Positions 8,368-17,780 are shown, counted from the first letter of the stretch. The stretch: 64,000 nt of DNA from Streptomyces sennicomposti (GCF_019890635.1 NZ_JAIOAB010000021.1:1-64000); one strand, 5' to 3'. Notes: a model not told the origin generated them from the letters alone. Numbers and translations: made by a program.

Positions 8368-8931
8368 ATGACCACTTCCGAAGCCCGGACGCGCACGGCG
8401 GTGACCACTCGCCTGGACCGTCTCGTCCACGAGGTGAGAGAGACCGTCGCGCGCTGCCTGCCACCCGACCGCACCGCGCACCTGGTCGGCGAGCGCCTCG
8501 CGCCGCACCTCGGCGCCGCCGATCTGCTGACGGATCGTCAGTGCGAGGGCGACTCGGGCCACTACCGCCAGCACGTCCTGCACGCCGAGCCGGACGGCAG
8601 CTTCTCGATCGTCTCCCTGGTGTGGCTGCCCGGCCAGCGCACCACCGTCCACGACCACGTCTCCTGGTGCGTCACCGGGGTCCATACGGGCCGTGAGCAC
8701 GAGCGCCGCTACGCGCTGGTCCCCGGCGACGACGGCCCCCGCCTCGTCGCCACCCGGGACGTCGTCAACGAGCAGGGCGAGGTGTGCGGCTTCGCACCGC
8801 CCGGCGACATCCACCGGGTCTGGAACGCGGGCGAGGACAAGGCGATCTCCCTGCACGTCTACGGCGCCGACATCACCCGCCTGGGCAGCAGCGTCCGCCG
8901 CGTCTACGAACCGCCGGCCGGCGAACGGTGA
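8368..8931 (+). CDS. Cysteine dioxygenase family protein (cupin)
   Basis: This 187-aa protein of the CDO cupin superfamily has the metal motif TTVHDHVSWC (two His ligands) and a later GDIHRVWN supplying the third, the 3-His iron site that converts cysteine to cysteine sulfinate. RVWNAGEDKAISLHVYG closes the beta-barrel. ATG 8368 has a weak ribosome site. The stop overlaps the GTG of the next gene (GTGA), so they are translationally coupled. The coupled YeiH exporter supports a role in sulfur oxidation. A related 3-mercaptopropionate dioxygenase activity cannot be excluded. Confidence 0.85.
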   Translation: MTTSEARTRTAVTTRLDRLVHEVRETVARCLPPDRTAHLVGERLAPHLGAADLLTDRQCEGDSGHYRQHVLHAEPDGSFSIVSLVWLPGQRTTVHDHVSWCVTGVHTGREHERRYALVPGDDGPRLVATRDVVNEQGEVCGFAPPGDIHRVWNAGEDKAISLHVYGADITRLGSSVRRVYEPPAGER

Positions 8932-10058
8932 CCGGCCGCGACACGGCGACCAAGGCGCGCACCCGGCCGGAACCCGCCGCCGCGGCGGCTCCCCGCGCGC
9001 CGGGGCGGCCTCCGGCGGCCGCCGTCCGCGACAAGCTGCCCGGCCTCGCGGTGGCCGCCGCCGGGGTCGCCCTCGCCTGGACGGCGCACCGGGTGCTGCC
9101 CGCGGTGCCCCTGCTCACCGCCGCGATCGTGCTCGGTGTCGCCGCCGCACACCTGCCGGGGCCGCGCGCCGTCGTGCGGGGCGTGGCGCGTCCCGGACTG
9201 TCCTTCGCCGGGAAACGTCTGATGCGGGCCGGTGTCGTGCTCCTCGGACTGAGCGTCGGTCTCGGCGACGTGCTCGGCCTGGGCTGGGAGACCGTGGCCA
9301 TGGTGCTGGGCACCGTCGCCGCGACGTTCGCCGGGACGGTGTGGCTGGGCCGGCGGATGGGACTGCCCGGCGACCAGCCGCTGCTGATCGCGACCGGCTA
9401 CGCCATCTGCGGCGCCTCCGCCATCGGCGCGATGAGCGAGGTGTCGGACAGCGAGGAGGAGGACGTGGCCACGGCGGTGGCGCTGGTGACGCTGTGCGGC
9501 ACCCTCGCCATCGTCGTACTGCCGTTGCTGCACCGGCCGTTGGGGCTGGACGCCACGCAGTTCGGACGCTGGGTGGGAGCGGGTGTGCACGACGTGGGCC
9601 AGGTGGTGGCGACCGCGCAGACCGCCGGGCCGACCGCCCTGCGCGAGGCCGTCCTCGTCAAACTGATGCGGGTGGCGATGCTCGCGCCGCTGGTCGCGGC
9701 GGTCGGCCTGTCCCTGCGCCGACGCCGGACGGGCGGTTCCGGTACGGCACACACCGCGCCGGACGACGCCGCGCACACCTCACCGGCCGGTGCGCGGCGG
9801 GCCCCGATCGTCCCCCTGTTCGTCGTCGGCTTCCTCGCGATGACCGCGCTGCGCTCCACGGGCCTGCTCGCGCAGCCCGTCCTCACCGCCGCCCACCAGG
9901 CGCAGGAACTGCTGCTCGCCGCCGCCCTCGTGGGTCTGGGCAGCGCGGTCCATCTGCCGTCCCTGGTACGCGGCGGAGGCCGGGTCGCGGCACTCGGCCT
10001 GTGCTCGTGGCTGGTCATCGCGGGTGTGTCGTACGGCGGCGTCCTGCTGACGACGTGA
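8928..10058 (+). CDS. YeiH/UPF0324-type putative sulfate/sulfite exporter
   Basis: This 376-aa protein has roughly ten membrane segments. Family motifs include SFAGKRLMRAGVVLLGLSVGLGDVLGLG, ATGYAICGASAIGAMS and GAGVHDVGQVVATA, typical of the YeiH family (PF03601). The GTG at 8928 overlaps the upstream stop by 4 nt; earlier in-frame starts lie inside the dioxygenase gene. Together they suggest cysteine oxidation to sulfinate, spontaneous release of sulfite and its removal. Transport by the family is inferred from context and a few members only. Confidence 0.85.
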   Translation: MTGRDTATKARTRPEPAAAAAPRAPGRPPAAAVRDKLPGLAVAAAGVALAWTAHRVLPAVPLLTAAIVLGVAAAHLPGPRAVVRGVARPGLSFAGKRLMRAGVVLLGLSVGLGDVLGLGWETVAMVLGTVAATFAGTVWLGRRMGLPGDQPLLIATGYAICGASAIGAMSEVSDSEEEDVATAVALVTLCGTLAIVVLPLLHRPLGLDATQFGRWVGAGVHDVGQVVATAQTAGPTALREAVLVKLMRVAMLAPLVAAVGLSLRRRRTGGSGTAHTAPDDAAHTSPAGARRAPIVPLFVVGFLAMTALRSTGLLAQPVLTAAHQAQELLLAAALVGLGSAVHLPSLVRGGGRVAALGLCSWLVIAGVSYGGVLLTT

Positions 10059-10085
10059 GCGGGGCGCCCCGGCCGCCGTACGGTG

Positions 10086-10535
10086 TCACACCCCGGGGGC
10101 GGGCCGTACGGTGATGCCGTGCCGTTCCAGCAGGGCCGCCGTCACTCCGTCGCCGCGGGTCAGCGCGCCCGTGAACGAGCCGTCGTAGACCTCGCCCCGG
10201 CCGCACGAGGGGCTGCGGGGCATGAGCAGCGCCTCGGTGCACCCGGTGCGCCGGGCCGCCTCGAGCGCGCGCCGGGCGCCGGCCAGGAACTCCGCCGTCA
10301 CATCGCGCCCGGTGTCGTCGACGACCCGCGCCGTGCCGTCCAGCACGTCCTGCCCGTCGCCGCCCACCAGTTCGGCGGGCCGGCGCGGTGTGGGAAGCCC
10401 GCCGGCGACCTCCGGGCAGAACGGGACGACCGTACGGCCGGCCACCGCTTCGGCCGACTCCGGCGTCACCTTGTGCCGCCCGTCGAACCGGCACGGCACC
10501 CCCCGCAGACACGCACTCACCAGCATCGCTTCCAC
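10086..10535 (-). CDS. DUF523 protein (TudS-like iron-sulfur desulfurase)
   Basis: This protein of about 149 aa has the DUF523 pattern: an N-terminal SACLRGVPCRFDG Cys pair, FCPEVAGGLPTPR and a later PRSPSCG. These cysteines are known in TudS (2-thiouracil desulfurase) to hold a [4Fe-4S] cluster. The start is either GTG 10535 or ATG 10526; I prefer the upstream GTG. It ends 27 bp from the convergent YeiH gene. Most members have no tested function. Confidence 0.85.
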   Translation of the reverse strand: MEAMLVSACLRGVPCRFDGRHKVTPESAEAVAGRTVVPFCPEVAGGLPTPRRPAELVGGDGQDVLDGTARVVDDTGRDVTAEFLAGARRALEAARRTGCTEALLMPRSPSCGRGEVYDGSFTGALTRGDGVTAALLERHGITVRPAPGV

Positions 10536-10655
10536 ACCCGCCAGCCTAGGGCCGCCACCGGCCCCCGGCGGCGGCCGGGCGGACACGGGGTCATGGGCGC
10601 GACGGCGGAGGCAGCGGAGCAGACGCCGACGGCCGGGGCAGCGGTGGGGGCGGTG

Positions 10656-11189
10656 TCAGCGGTCCAGGGGCGGGAGGTCCGCCAGGCCGGTCTCGCGCAG
10701 GATGCGGTCGACGGTGGCCGCGAGGCCGCTGTCGGCGCCGATGACGGTCTCGGCGCCGCCGGGCAGCAGGTCCAGCGACCGGTACCACTCCCGCAACTGC
10801 GTCTCGGTGACCACGTCGGCGATCGGCTTGGTCGCGTGCCGGACGAGCGTCTCCTCGAACGGCACGTGCAGGTAGTAGCCGTGGGTGTGACCGCGGTGGT
10901 CGGCCCGCAGCCGGGCCAGCATCTCGCCGTAGCGGTCCGCGCTGAGGATGCCCTCGACCACGACGTGGTACCCGGCGTCCAGGGCGTAGCGCGCGGTCAG
11001 TTCGATCAGGCCGATGTTGGCGGCACCGGGCCGGTCGTGTTCGCGCAGCACGACCCGCCGCAGATTGTCCTGCCCGACCAGGGCCAGTCCCCGCCCGAAC
11101 CTCTCCCGCAGCCCCGCGGCGACGGACGACTTCCCCGAGGCGCTGTTGCCGCGCAGCACGATCAGCCGAGTGTGTCCGGCGCCCACCAT
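10656..11189 (-). CDS. P-loop kinase, zeta-toxin/AAA-like
   Basis: This 177-aa protein begins LIVLRGNSASGKSSVAAGLRERF, a Walker A motif followed by the phosphate-binding helix. VGQDNLRR and VVVEGILS follow, as in small-molecule and nucleoside kinases of the AAA_33/zeta-toxin class. The start at 11189 matches the N-terminal beta strand; the frame is open further upstream without motif support. The substrate is unknown. No antitoxin-like gene is adjacent, so a metabolic or antibiotic-kinase role is at least as likely as a toxin. Confidence 0.75.
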   Translation of the reverse strand: MVGAGHTRLIVLRGNSASGKSSVAAGLRERFGRGLALVGQDNLRRVVLREHDRPGAANIGLIELTARYALDAGYHVVVEGILSADRYGEMLARLRADHRGHTHGYYLHVPFEETLVRHATKPIADVVTETQLREWYRSLDLLPGGAETVIGADSGLAATVDRILRETGLADLPPLDR

Positions 11190-11334
11190 CACGCGGGGAA
11201 GACTAGCGGCCGGGGCGCCGGAACCCTCGGGGAAGTCCCGAAAGGGTGACGGTTCCGGCGGCACCGGAGTGGGCGGCCCCGCGCCCGGGCGCAGCCGCCC
11301 TGTTCACCGCCGAGGGCCGGCGAAGGCTCTCGCG

Positions 11335-12333
11335 TCAGCGGCCGGCGAGGAGTTCCAGGGTGTCGATCACGCGGTTGGAGAAACCCCACTCGTTGTCGTA
11401 CCAGGCGACCACCTTGACATGGCGGCCGTCGACGCGGGTGAGCGCCGAGTCGAAGATCGAGGAGGCCGGGTTGCCGGTGATGTCGGAGGACACCAGCGGG
11501 TCCTCCGAGTACTCGAGGACGCCGGCGAGCGGACCCTCGGCCGCGGCGCGGTACGCCTCCAGCACGTCCTCGCGCGTCACGTCGCGGGCGACGGTCGTGT
11601 TCAGCTCCACGATGGAGCCCACCGGCACCGGTACGCGGATCGAGTCGCCCGACAGCTTGCCGTCCAGGTTCGGCAGCACCAGGCCGATCGCCTTCGCGGC
11701 GCCCGTCGTCGTCGGCACGATGTTGACGCCGGCGGCGCGGGCGCGGCGGGCGTCGCGGTGCGGGCCGTCCTGGAGGTTCTGCTCCTGGGTGTAGGCGTGC
11801 ACGGTGGTCATGAACCCGTGCTCGATGCCCGCGAGCCGGTCGAGCACCGCGGCCAGCGGCGCGAGCGCGTTGGTCGTGCACGAGGCGTTCGAGATCACCG
11901 TGTGCGCCTCGGGGTCGTAGGCGTCGGTGTTGACGCCGTACGCGAGCGTGACGTCGGCGCCGTCCGAGGGCGCGCTGACGAGGACCTTGCGCGCGCCCGC
12001 GTCGAGGTGGGCGCGGGCGGCCTTGGCGGCGGTGAAGCGGCCGGTGGCCTCCAGGGCGATGTCGACGCCGAGGTCGGCCCACGGCAGCCGCGCCGGCTCG
12101 CGCTCGGCGAGCACCTTGATCCGGCGGCCGTCCACGACGAGGGTGTCGCCGTCGACGGTCACCGGGCGACCGAGCCGGCCCGCCGTGCTGTCGAAGGCGA
12201 GCAGCCGGGCGAGGGCGGCGGGCTCGGTGAGGTCGTTGACGGCGACGATCTCCAGCTCGCTGTCGCGCTCCAGCAGCGCGCGCAGCACGTTGCGTCCGAT
12301 GCGGCCGAATCCGTTGATGGCGATGCGGGTCAT
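11335..12333 (-). CDS. gap: Glyceraldehyde-3-phosphate dehydrogenase, type I
   Basis: This 332-aa NAD-dependent enzyme of lower glycolysis has the Rossmann motif INGFGRIGRNVLRALLER at its N-terminus, catalytic SNASCTTNALAPL with the active Cys, the HAYTQEQNLQDGPH phosphate site and C-terminal WYDNEWGFSNRVIDTL. ATG 12333 opens MTRIAINGFG. It stands alone, without pgk or tpi, suggesting a secondary copy rather than the central one. Confidence 0.96.
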   Translation of the reverse strand: MTRIAINGFGRIGRNVLRALLERDSELEIVAVNDLTEPAALARLLAFDSTAGRLGRPVTVDGDTLVVDGRRIKVLAEREPARLPWADLGVDIALEATGRFTAAKAARAHLDAGARKVLVSAPSDGADVTLAYGVNTDAYDPEAHTVISNASCTTNALAPLAAVLDRLAGIEHGFMTTVHAYTQEQNLQDGPHRDARRARAAGVNIVPTTTGAAKAIGLVLPNLDGKLSGDSIRVPVPVGSIVELNTTVARDVTREDVLEAYRAAAEGPLAGVLEYSEDPLVSSDITGNPASSIFDSALTRVDGRHVKVVAWYDNEWGFSNRVIDTLELLAGR

Positions 12334-12490
12334 GAATGGTGTCCCTTCTGGCTGGTCACCTCCAAGATCCCGCGCCGCGCCGGTCCGGGACAGCGGCGCG
12401 AGTGCCACGGTCCGCAAGGATCTCGCCACTCACACCCGGAAGACCTCGCCCTGGCTCACACCCGCCGGGTCAAGCCGCGACGGCCGGTCC

Positions 12491-13447
12491 TCACTCCCCC
12501 CGCGCGAAGGTGCGCCGGTACTCGCTCGGTGTCGTCCCGAGGATGCGCTGGAAGTGCAGCCGCAGATTCGCGCCGGTGCCCAGACCGACGTCCGCCGCGA
12601 TCTGCTCCACGCTCCGCTCGGACCGTTCCAGCAGCTCACGGGCGAGATCGATGCGGGCCCGCATGACCCACTGCATCGGCGTGTACCCGGTGTCCTCCAC
12701 GAAGCGCCGCGAGAACGTGCGCGGCGACACCGCAGCGTGCCGGGCCAGCACGTCGAGGGTCAGCGGCTCGCCGAGCCGGTGCAGCGCCCACTCGCGGGTG
12801 GCGGCGAACCGTTCGCCGAGCGGTTCGGGCACGCTGCGCGGCACGTACTGCGCCTGGCCGCCGCTGCGGTAGGGCGCGGCGACGAGCCGCCGCGCCGCGT
12901 GGTTGGAGGCGGCCACCCCGAGGTCGCCGCGCAGGATGTGTAGGCACAGGTCGATGCCGGAGGCCGCGCCCGCCGAGGTCAGCACGCTGCCCTCGTCCAC
13001 GAACAGGACGTTCTCGTCCACCTCCACCAGGGGGTGTTTCGCCGCGAGCGCCGCCGAGTAGTGCCAGTGGGTGGTGGCGCGTCTGCCGTCCAGCAGACCG
13101 GTGGCGGCCAGCGCGAACGCGCCCGTCGAGATCGCGGCGAGCCGCGCGCCGCGCGCGTGGGCCGCGAGCAGCGCCTCGACCACGGCCCGCGGCGGGTCGT
13201 CGCGGTCGGGGAACCGGTAGCCGGGGATGAACACGAGGTCCGCCCACTCCAGGGCGTCCGGCCCGTGGGCCACGTGGTACGACAGCCCGTCGCCGCCGGT
13301 CACCAGGCCGGGCGCGGGCCCGCACACCCGTACCTCGTACGGCATGCTCGCCCGCGTGGTGAACACCTGCGCGGGAATCCCCACGTCGAGCGGTTTCGCA
13401 CCCTCCAGCACGAGAACGGCGACACGGCGGAGGGCGGGGGCGGACAC
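12491..13447 (-). CDS. GlxA-type AraC family transcriptional regulator
   Basis: This 318-aa protein has an N-terminal DJ-1/PfpI (GATase1-like) domain (VLEGAKPLDVGIPAQVF to HILRGDLGVA) and a C-terminal AraC double HTH (LTLDVLARHAAVSPRTFSRRFVEDTGYTP and ERSVEQIAADVGLGTGANLRLHFQR). The usual nucleophile Cys is replaced, with ISTGAFALAATGLLDG at the elbow, as is common in non-enzymatic regulators. I chose GTG 13447 because the domain begins there. It lies 157 bp upstream of gap on the same strand and could control it. Confidence 0.9.
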   Translation of the reverse strand: MSAPALRRVAVLVLEGAKPLDVGIPAQVFTTRASMPYEVRVCGPAPGLVTGGDGLSYHVAHGPDALEWADLVFIPGYRFPDRDDPPRAVVEALLAAHARGARLAAISTGAFALAATGLLDGRRATTHWHYSAALAAKHPLVEVDENVLFVDEGSVLTSAGAASGIDLCLHILRGDLGVAASNHAARRLVAAPYRSGGQAQYVPRSVPEPLGERFAATREWALHRLGEPLTLDVLARHAAVSPRTFSRRFVEDTGYTPMQWVMRARIDLARELLERSERSVEQIAADVGLGTGANLRLHFQRILGTTPSEYRRTFARGE

Positions 13448-13612
13448 GGGAACAGGGTACGCGGGCGCGGCGGCCCGCCTGGCCGGATAAGCCGGGGCCC
13501 GGCGGCCCGCCCGGCCCGGCAGGTCACGCGGACCTGGCCGCGCCCACGCCCGCGCCCACGCCGGACCAGCTCCTCCCCGCCCGCCTCCACAGCACACCCT
13601 CCCGCACGCTTA

Positions 13613-13658
13613 TTGACAGCCACCCCGACAAGCCCCTAACAATATGGGAGCGCTCCCA
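13613..13658 (+). promoter_or_regulatory. Promoter with perfect CebR operator
   Basis: TTGACA at 13613-13618, an 18-nt spacer and TAACAA at 13637-13642 make a good promoter. TGGGAGCGCTCCCA at 13645-13658 is the exact 14-bp palindrome bound by CebR, the cellobiose/cellotriose-responsive LacI-family repressor of Streptomyces, and lies at the predicted start of transcription. Confidence 0.9.
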
Positions 13659-13740
13659 CACCTCACGCCGGCACGCACGCCCGGAGCGCCCGCACGCAGC
13701 ACATCCCGCCGACCTCCCCGCGACGAAGGTGAGAACCGCC

Positions 13741-15897
13741 GTGCACGCTGCCGAACCGCACGTCCGCAGAACGACGGGCCGGCCGTCCCGGCCGCTGCTG
13801 CGCAGCCGGAGCCCGTTGCGCCGGGCCCTGGCCGCGGGGGCGCTGACCGCCGCCCTGCTGGCCACCGCCGGCCGGCTCCCCGCCGCCGCGGCGGACGCGA
13901 CCGCCCTCGCCGGCGCCCCCGTCGCGAGCACCGCCGCCGACGACCCGGCCGCCGTGGACGTCACCGTCAACGCCGGCCAGGGCCTCGGCACCATCCCGGA
14001 CACCGCGTACGGGCTCAACAGCGCCATCTGGGACGCGCACATGAACACCCCCGACACCCAGGACCTGGTCAAGGCCGCCGGCATCGGCATGCTGCGCTAC
14101 CCGGGCGGCAGCTACGGCGACATCTACCACTGGCAGACGCACACCGCGCCCGGCGGCTACGTCGCCCCCGGCACCGACTTCGACTCCTTCATGGGCACCG
14201 TCCAGAAGGTGGGCGCCCAGCCCATCCTGATCGCGAACTACGGTTCGGGCACCCCCGAGGAGGCGGCCGGCTGGGTGCGGTACGCCAACGTCACCAAGAA
14301 GTACGGCGCGAAGTTCTGGGAGGTCGGCAACGAGCTGTACGGCAACGGGCATTACGGCTCCGGCTGGGAGACCGACGAGCACGCCGACCGCTCCCCCGCC
14401 GCCTACGCGCACGGCGTCCTCGACTACATCTCCGCGATGAAGGCGGTGGACCCGACGATCAAGGTCGGCGCGGTGCTCACCACGCCGGGCAACTGGCCGG
14501 ACGGCGTCGTGGCGGACGGCGACGCGGCCGACTGGAACCACACCGTCATCCCGCTGGTCGCGGGCAAGGCCGACTTCGTGATCGTGCACTGGTACCCGGG
14601 CGGCTCGGACGCGGCCGGCATGCTCGACACGCCCGCGCAACTGGCGGGCGAACTCCAGCAGTTGCGTACGGAACTGGACGCGGCGGGCGCGGCGGACACT
14701 CCGATCGCACTGACCGAGACCAATTCCAACCTTCTGATGGACACGCAGCCCAACGCGCTGTTCGCCGCCGACACCTATCTCACCGCGCTCGCCAACGGGG
14801 TGTTCACGGTGGACTGGTGGGACACCCACAACGGGGTCGGCACGATCTCCACCGCCCCCGACGGGGCCACCGACTACGGCGACATGGGCCTGCTGTCCAG
14901 CGGAGGCTGCACCGGCTCGGTCTGCGAGCCGCCCGTCAACACGCCCTTCCCGCCCTACTACGGCATCCAGATGCTCAGCCACGCCGGCCGTCCCGGCGAC
15001 CAGCTGGTCAACGCGGGCACGGACAGCGCGCTGGTGAGCGCACACGCCGTACGGCGGGCCGACGGGGATCTGAGCGTGCTGCTGATCAACAAGGACCCCT
15101 CGGCGGCGCACACCGCGCACCTGCGACTGAGCGGCTACACGGCGGACGGCTCGCCCGCCGACGTGGCGGTCTTCCGCGACCGGGCGTCGGCCGTCGAGAC
15201 CGGCACCGGCGACGGCTCCTCGCAGCCGCTGCCGCCCTACTCGATCACCACCGTCACCCTGCATCCCAAGAGCGGCACCGCGTCCGCGCTGGGCGCGCCG
15301 CGGTCCCCGAAGGTCGCCTCCGTCACCGACACCACCGCGACCCTGTCGTGGACGCCGGCCACCGGCGGCACTCCGGTCCGCTACGAGGTGTACCGGCAGC
15401 AGGGCACCACCAGCGAGCTGCTGACCGGCACGAGCGCCACCTCGGCGACCGTGCGCAACCTGACCCCGGGCACCACGTACACGCTCAACGTGCTGGCCCG
15501 GGACGCCGACGGGCGGCTGTCACGCGCCTCGGACCCGGTCACGGTGCGCACCACCTCGCCCGCCGAGTCGACCTGCCAGGTGGCGTACCGGCTCACCGGC
15601 GGCTGGGGCAGCGGCTTCAACGCCGAGGTCACGGTCACCAACACCGGTCCGAACCCGATCGACGGCTGGACCCTCGCTTATTCCTTCCCGGACAGCGGTG
15701 TCTCGGTGACGGGGTACTGGAACGCGCAGGTGAGCCAGTCCGGCCGGAACGTGATCGCGACTCCGGTGTCGTACAACTCCGAGCTGGCCGCGCACGGCGG
15801 CAACTCGGTGTCGTTCGGCTTCACCGGGGCCAACTCGGGCGCGTATGCGGCGCCGACGGTGTTCACCCTCAACGGCACGGTGTGCACGACGACTTGA
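13741..15897 (+). CDS. Secreted clan GH-A glycosidase with FN3 and CBM2 domains
   Basis: This is a 718-aa exported enzyme. The Arg-rich N-terminus and hydrophobic stretch LAAGALTAALLATAGRLPAAAA form a signal peptide. The catalytic part (residues ~70-500) is like GH51-type alpha-L-arabinofuranosidases: FWEVGNELYG gives the acid/base Glu (~198) and ALTETNSN the nucleophile (~326). A fibronectin type III domain (~520-605) follows, then a type 2 cellulose-binding module with flanking Cys (STCQVAYRLTGGWGSGFNAEVTV to GTVCTTT). GTG 13741 is chosen because GAAGGTGAG precedes it by 7 nt. CebR control implies induction by cello-oligosaccharides, so plant-wall degradation is likely. Confidence 0.85.
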   Translation: MHAAEPHVRRTTGRPSRPLLRSRSPLRRALAAGALTAALLATAGRLPAAAADATALAGAPVASTAADDPAAVDVTVNAGQGLGTIPDTAYGLNSAIWDAHMNTPDTQDLVKAAGIGMLRYPGGSYGDIYHWQTHTAPGGYVAPGTDFDSFMGTVQKVGAQPILIANYGSGTPEEAAGWVRYANVTKKYGAKFWEVGNELYGNGHYGSGWETDEHADRSPAAYAHGVLDYISAMKAVDPTIKVGAVLTTPGNWPDGVVADGDAADWNHTVIPLVAGKADFVIVHWYPGGSDAAGMLDTPAQLAGELQQLRTELDAAGAADTPIALTETNSNLLMDTQPNALFAADTYLTALANGVFTVDWWDTHNGVGTISTAPDGATDYGDMGLLSSGGCTGSVCEPPVNTPFPPYYGIQMLSHAGRPGDQLVNAGTDSALVSAHAVRRADGDLSVLLINKDPSAAHTAHLRLSGYTADGSPADVAVFRDRASAVETGTGDGSSQPLPPYSITTVTLHPKSGTASALGAPRSPKVASVTDTTATLSWTPATGGTPVRYEVYRQQGTTSELLTGTSATSATVRNLTPGTTYTLNVLARDADGRLSRASDPVTVRTTSPAESTCQVAYRLTGGWGSGFNAEVTVTNTGPNPIDGWTLAYSFPDSGVSVTGYWNAQVSQSGRNVIATPVSYNSELAAHGGNSVSFGFTGANSGAYAAPTVFTLNGTVCTTT

Positions 15898-15904
15898 GTC
15901 GCTC

Positions 15905-15941
15905 GCGACGGGGCGGGGGCGTGCTGCCCCCGCCCCGTCGC
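15905..15941. terminator. Bidirectional hairpin terminator
   Basis: A 16-bp perfect GC stem (15905-15920 with 15926-15941) and a GTGCT loop lie between the two convergent glycosidase genes. Confidence 0.85.
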
Positions 15942-15947
15942 GTCCGG

Positions 15948-17780
15948 TCAGTCCGCCGCCGTCGCGGCGGTCTCCTTCTCGCCGGTGACGATGCGGCGGA
16001 TCGTCTCCAGCGGCAGTTTCGGCGAACCGTCCGGGAAGAGCAGGCCGTTGGTCTCCTGCGCGGTGTCCATGAACTGCGTGTAGCAGAAGCCCGCGACGAC
16101 GGGGCTGGAGCGCAGCGCGGCGAACAGGTCCCCCAGCAGCGCCGCGTACTGGGTGTCGGAGCTGGTGCGGGTGTAGGAGAAGTCGTCCTCGTCGGCGCGC
16201 AGCGACAGTCCGCCGAACTCGGTGATCATCAGCGGGGCGTCGCCCGCGGCGTACCGCTCGGTCTGGCGCCGGGTGACCGCCAGCGCGCGTCCCTGCGGTC
16301 CCGGGCCGGCCAGCACCGTGTCGAAGGCGGCGGCGTCGCCGTAGCGGCGGGTGAGTTCGTCGGGGTCGCAGGAGTAGTCGTGCACGCCGAGGATGTCGCT
16401 GTCGGTGTGCTCCCAGCCCTCGTTGGACAGGACCGGGCGGGTGGGGTCGAGGGCGCGGGTGAGGTGGGCCAGGGCGAGGGAGTAGTGGCGCTGCGCGGGG
16501 TCGTGCGGGATGTCCGAGGCGCCCCAGCTCTCGTTGACGGGGACCCAGGTGACGATCGAGGGGTGGCTGCGGTCGCGGCGGACCAGCTCCAGCCACTCGC
16601 GGGTGAACAACTCCACGGCGTACGGGCCGAATTCGTAGGCGGCCGGGGCCTCGCCCCACACCAGCAGGCCGAGCCGGTCGGCCCAGTACAGGAAGCGGGG
16701 GTCCTCGGCCTTCTGGTGGACGCGCACGGCGTTGAAGCCCATGGCCTTGATCAGCTCCACCTCGCGGCGCAGCTCGTCGGTGCCGCTGTTGGCGAGCAGG
16801 GTGTCGGTGCGGTAGCCCTGGTTGAGCACCGAACGGACGTAGTAGGGGCGGTCGTTGAGCAGGAAGGCGCCGTCGCCGACGCCGGTGCTGCGCAGTCCGA
16901 CGTAGCTGTCGACCGTGTCGAGGACGGTGCCGGCGCCAAGGTCGCGCACGGTGACGCGGGCGTCGATCAGGGTGGGCCGCTCGGGGCTCCACAGCAGGTC
17001 CTCGCGGTCGATGCCGTTGCGCAGCGCGGGGACGACGAGGTCGATGCGGCTGCGCGGGGTGCGGACGGTGGTGGTGCTCTCGGCGAGCACCTCGCCGTCG
17101 TGGGTCAGCACGATGTCGACCGCGAGTCCGGCGGCGGGGGCCTCGGCCAGGGTGATCTCGGCGAGGACGCCGCGCGCGGGGTCGGGTGTCCAGGCGAGGT
17201 CGGTGATGTGCTGGGCGGTGACCGTCTCGGTCCACACGGTCTGCCAGATGCCGGTGGTGCGCTCGTACCAGACGGCGTGCGGCCGGTCCTGCCAGTCCTG
17301 CTTGCCGCGCGGCTGCGCGAGGTCGGCGGGGTCGTCCTCGGCGCGGACGACGAGGACGTGCTCGTCTGCGCCGGGGCGCAGCGCGTCGGTGACGTCGGCG
17401 GTGAACGGGCTGTGCCCGCCGGTGTGTTCGGCGACGAGGCGGCCGTCCAGCCAGACCTTGGCCCGGTGGTCGACGGCCCCGAAGTGCACCAGGGCCCGGT
17501 GGCCGTCGCCCGCGCCGAGCAGGTCGTGCTGAATGCTGCGGCGGTACCAGACCACTGGGTGCGGGGCGGTCTCGCCGATCCCGGAGGCGGGGGCCTCGGG
17601 CGGGAACGGGACGGTGATCCGCCGGTCGAAGGCGTCGGCGGCGTCCTCGGCGTACCACGCCTCGCGTTCGCCGGCGCCGGTGTCGTCGTAGGCGAAGTCC
17701 CAGACGCCGTCGAGGCTGTGCCACCGCTCCCGGCGCAGGATCGGCCTCGGATACGTCCCGTCCTGCTCGCTCGCGCTCAC
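15948..17780 (-). CDS. Glycoside hydrolase family 2 (beta-galactosidase/glucuronidase-like)
   Basis: This 610-aa protein shows GH2 order: sugar-binding jelly roll (residues ~20-170), immunoglobulin-like domain (~180-275) and TIM barrel. WVPVNESWGASDI carries the acid/base Glu and MITEFGG the nucleophile. NAVRVHQKAEDPRFLYWADRLGLLVWGEAP is a typical barrel motif. No signal peptide is visible, so it acts in the cytoplasm on imported oligosaccharides. The GTG start follows AAGGAGG. It is divergent from the LacI gene with a palindromic operator between them. Confidence 0.92.
   Translation of the reverse strand: MSASEQDGTYPRPILRRERWHSLDGVWDFAYDDTGAGEREAWYAEDAADAFDRRITVPFPPEAPASGIGETAPHPVVWYRRSIQHDLLGAGDGHRALVHFGAVDHRAKVWLDGRLVAEHTGGHSPFTADVTDALRPGADEHVLVVRAEDDPADLAQPRGKQDWQDRPHAVWYERTTGIWQTVWTETVTAQHITDLAWTPDPARGVLAEITLAEAPAAGLAVDIVLTHDGEVLAESTTTVRTPRSRIDLVVPALRNGIDREDLLWSPERPTLIDARVTVRDLGAGTVLDTVDSYVGLRSTGVGDGAFLLNDRPYYVRSVLNQGYRTDTLLANSGTDELRREVELIKAMGFNAVRVHQKAEDPRFLYWADRLGLLVWGEAPAAYEFGPYAVELFTREWLELVRRDRSHPSIVTWVPVNESWGASDIPHDPAQRHYSLALAHLTRALDPTRPVLSNEGWEHTDSDILGVHDYSCDPDELTRRYGDAAAFDTVLAGPGPQGRALAVTRRQTERYAAGDAPLMITEFGGLSLRADEDDFSYTRTSSDTQYAALLGDLFAALRSSPVVAGFCYTQFMDTAQETNGLLFPDGSPKLPLETIRRIVTGEKETAATAAD

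Noticed and set aside
10656-11189. Toxin-antitoxin zeta toxin
   Set aside because: No epsilon-like antitoxin gene adjacent; Walker kinase family is broad, so a generic kinase call is safer.
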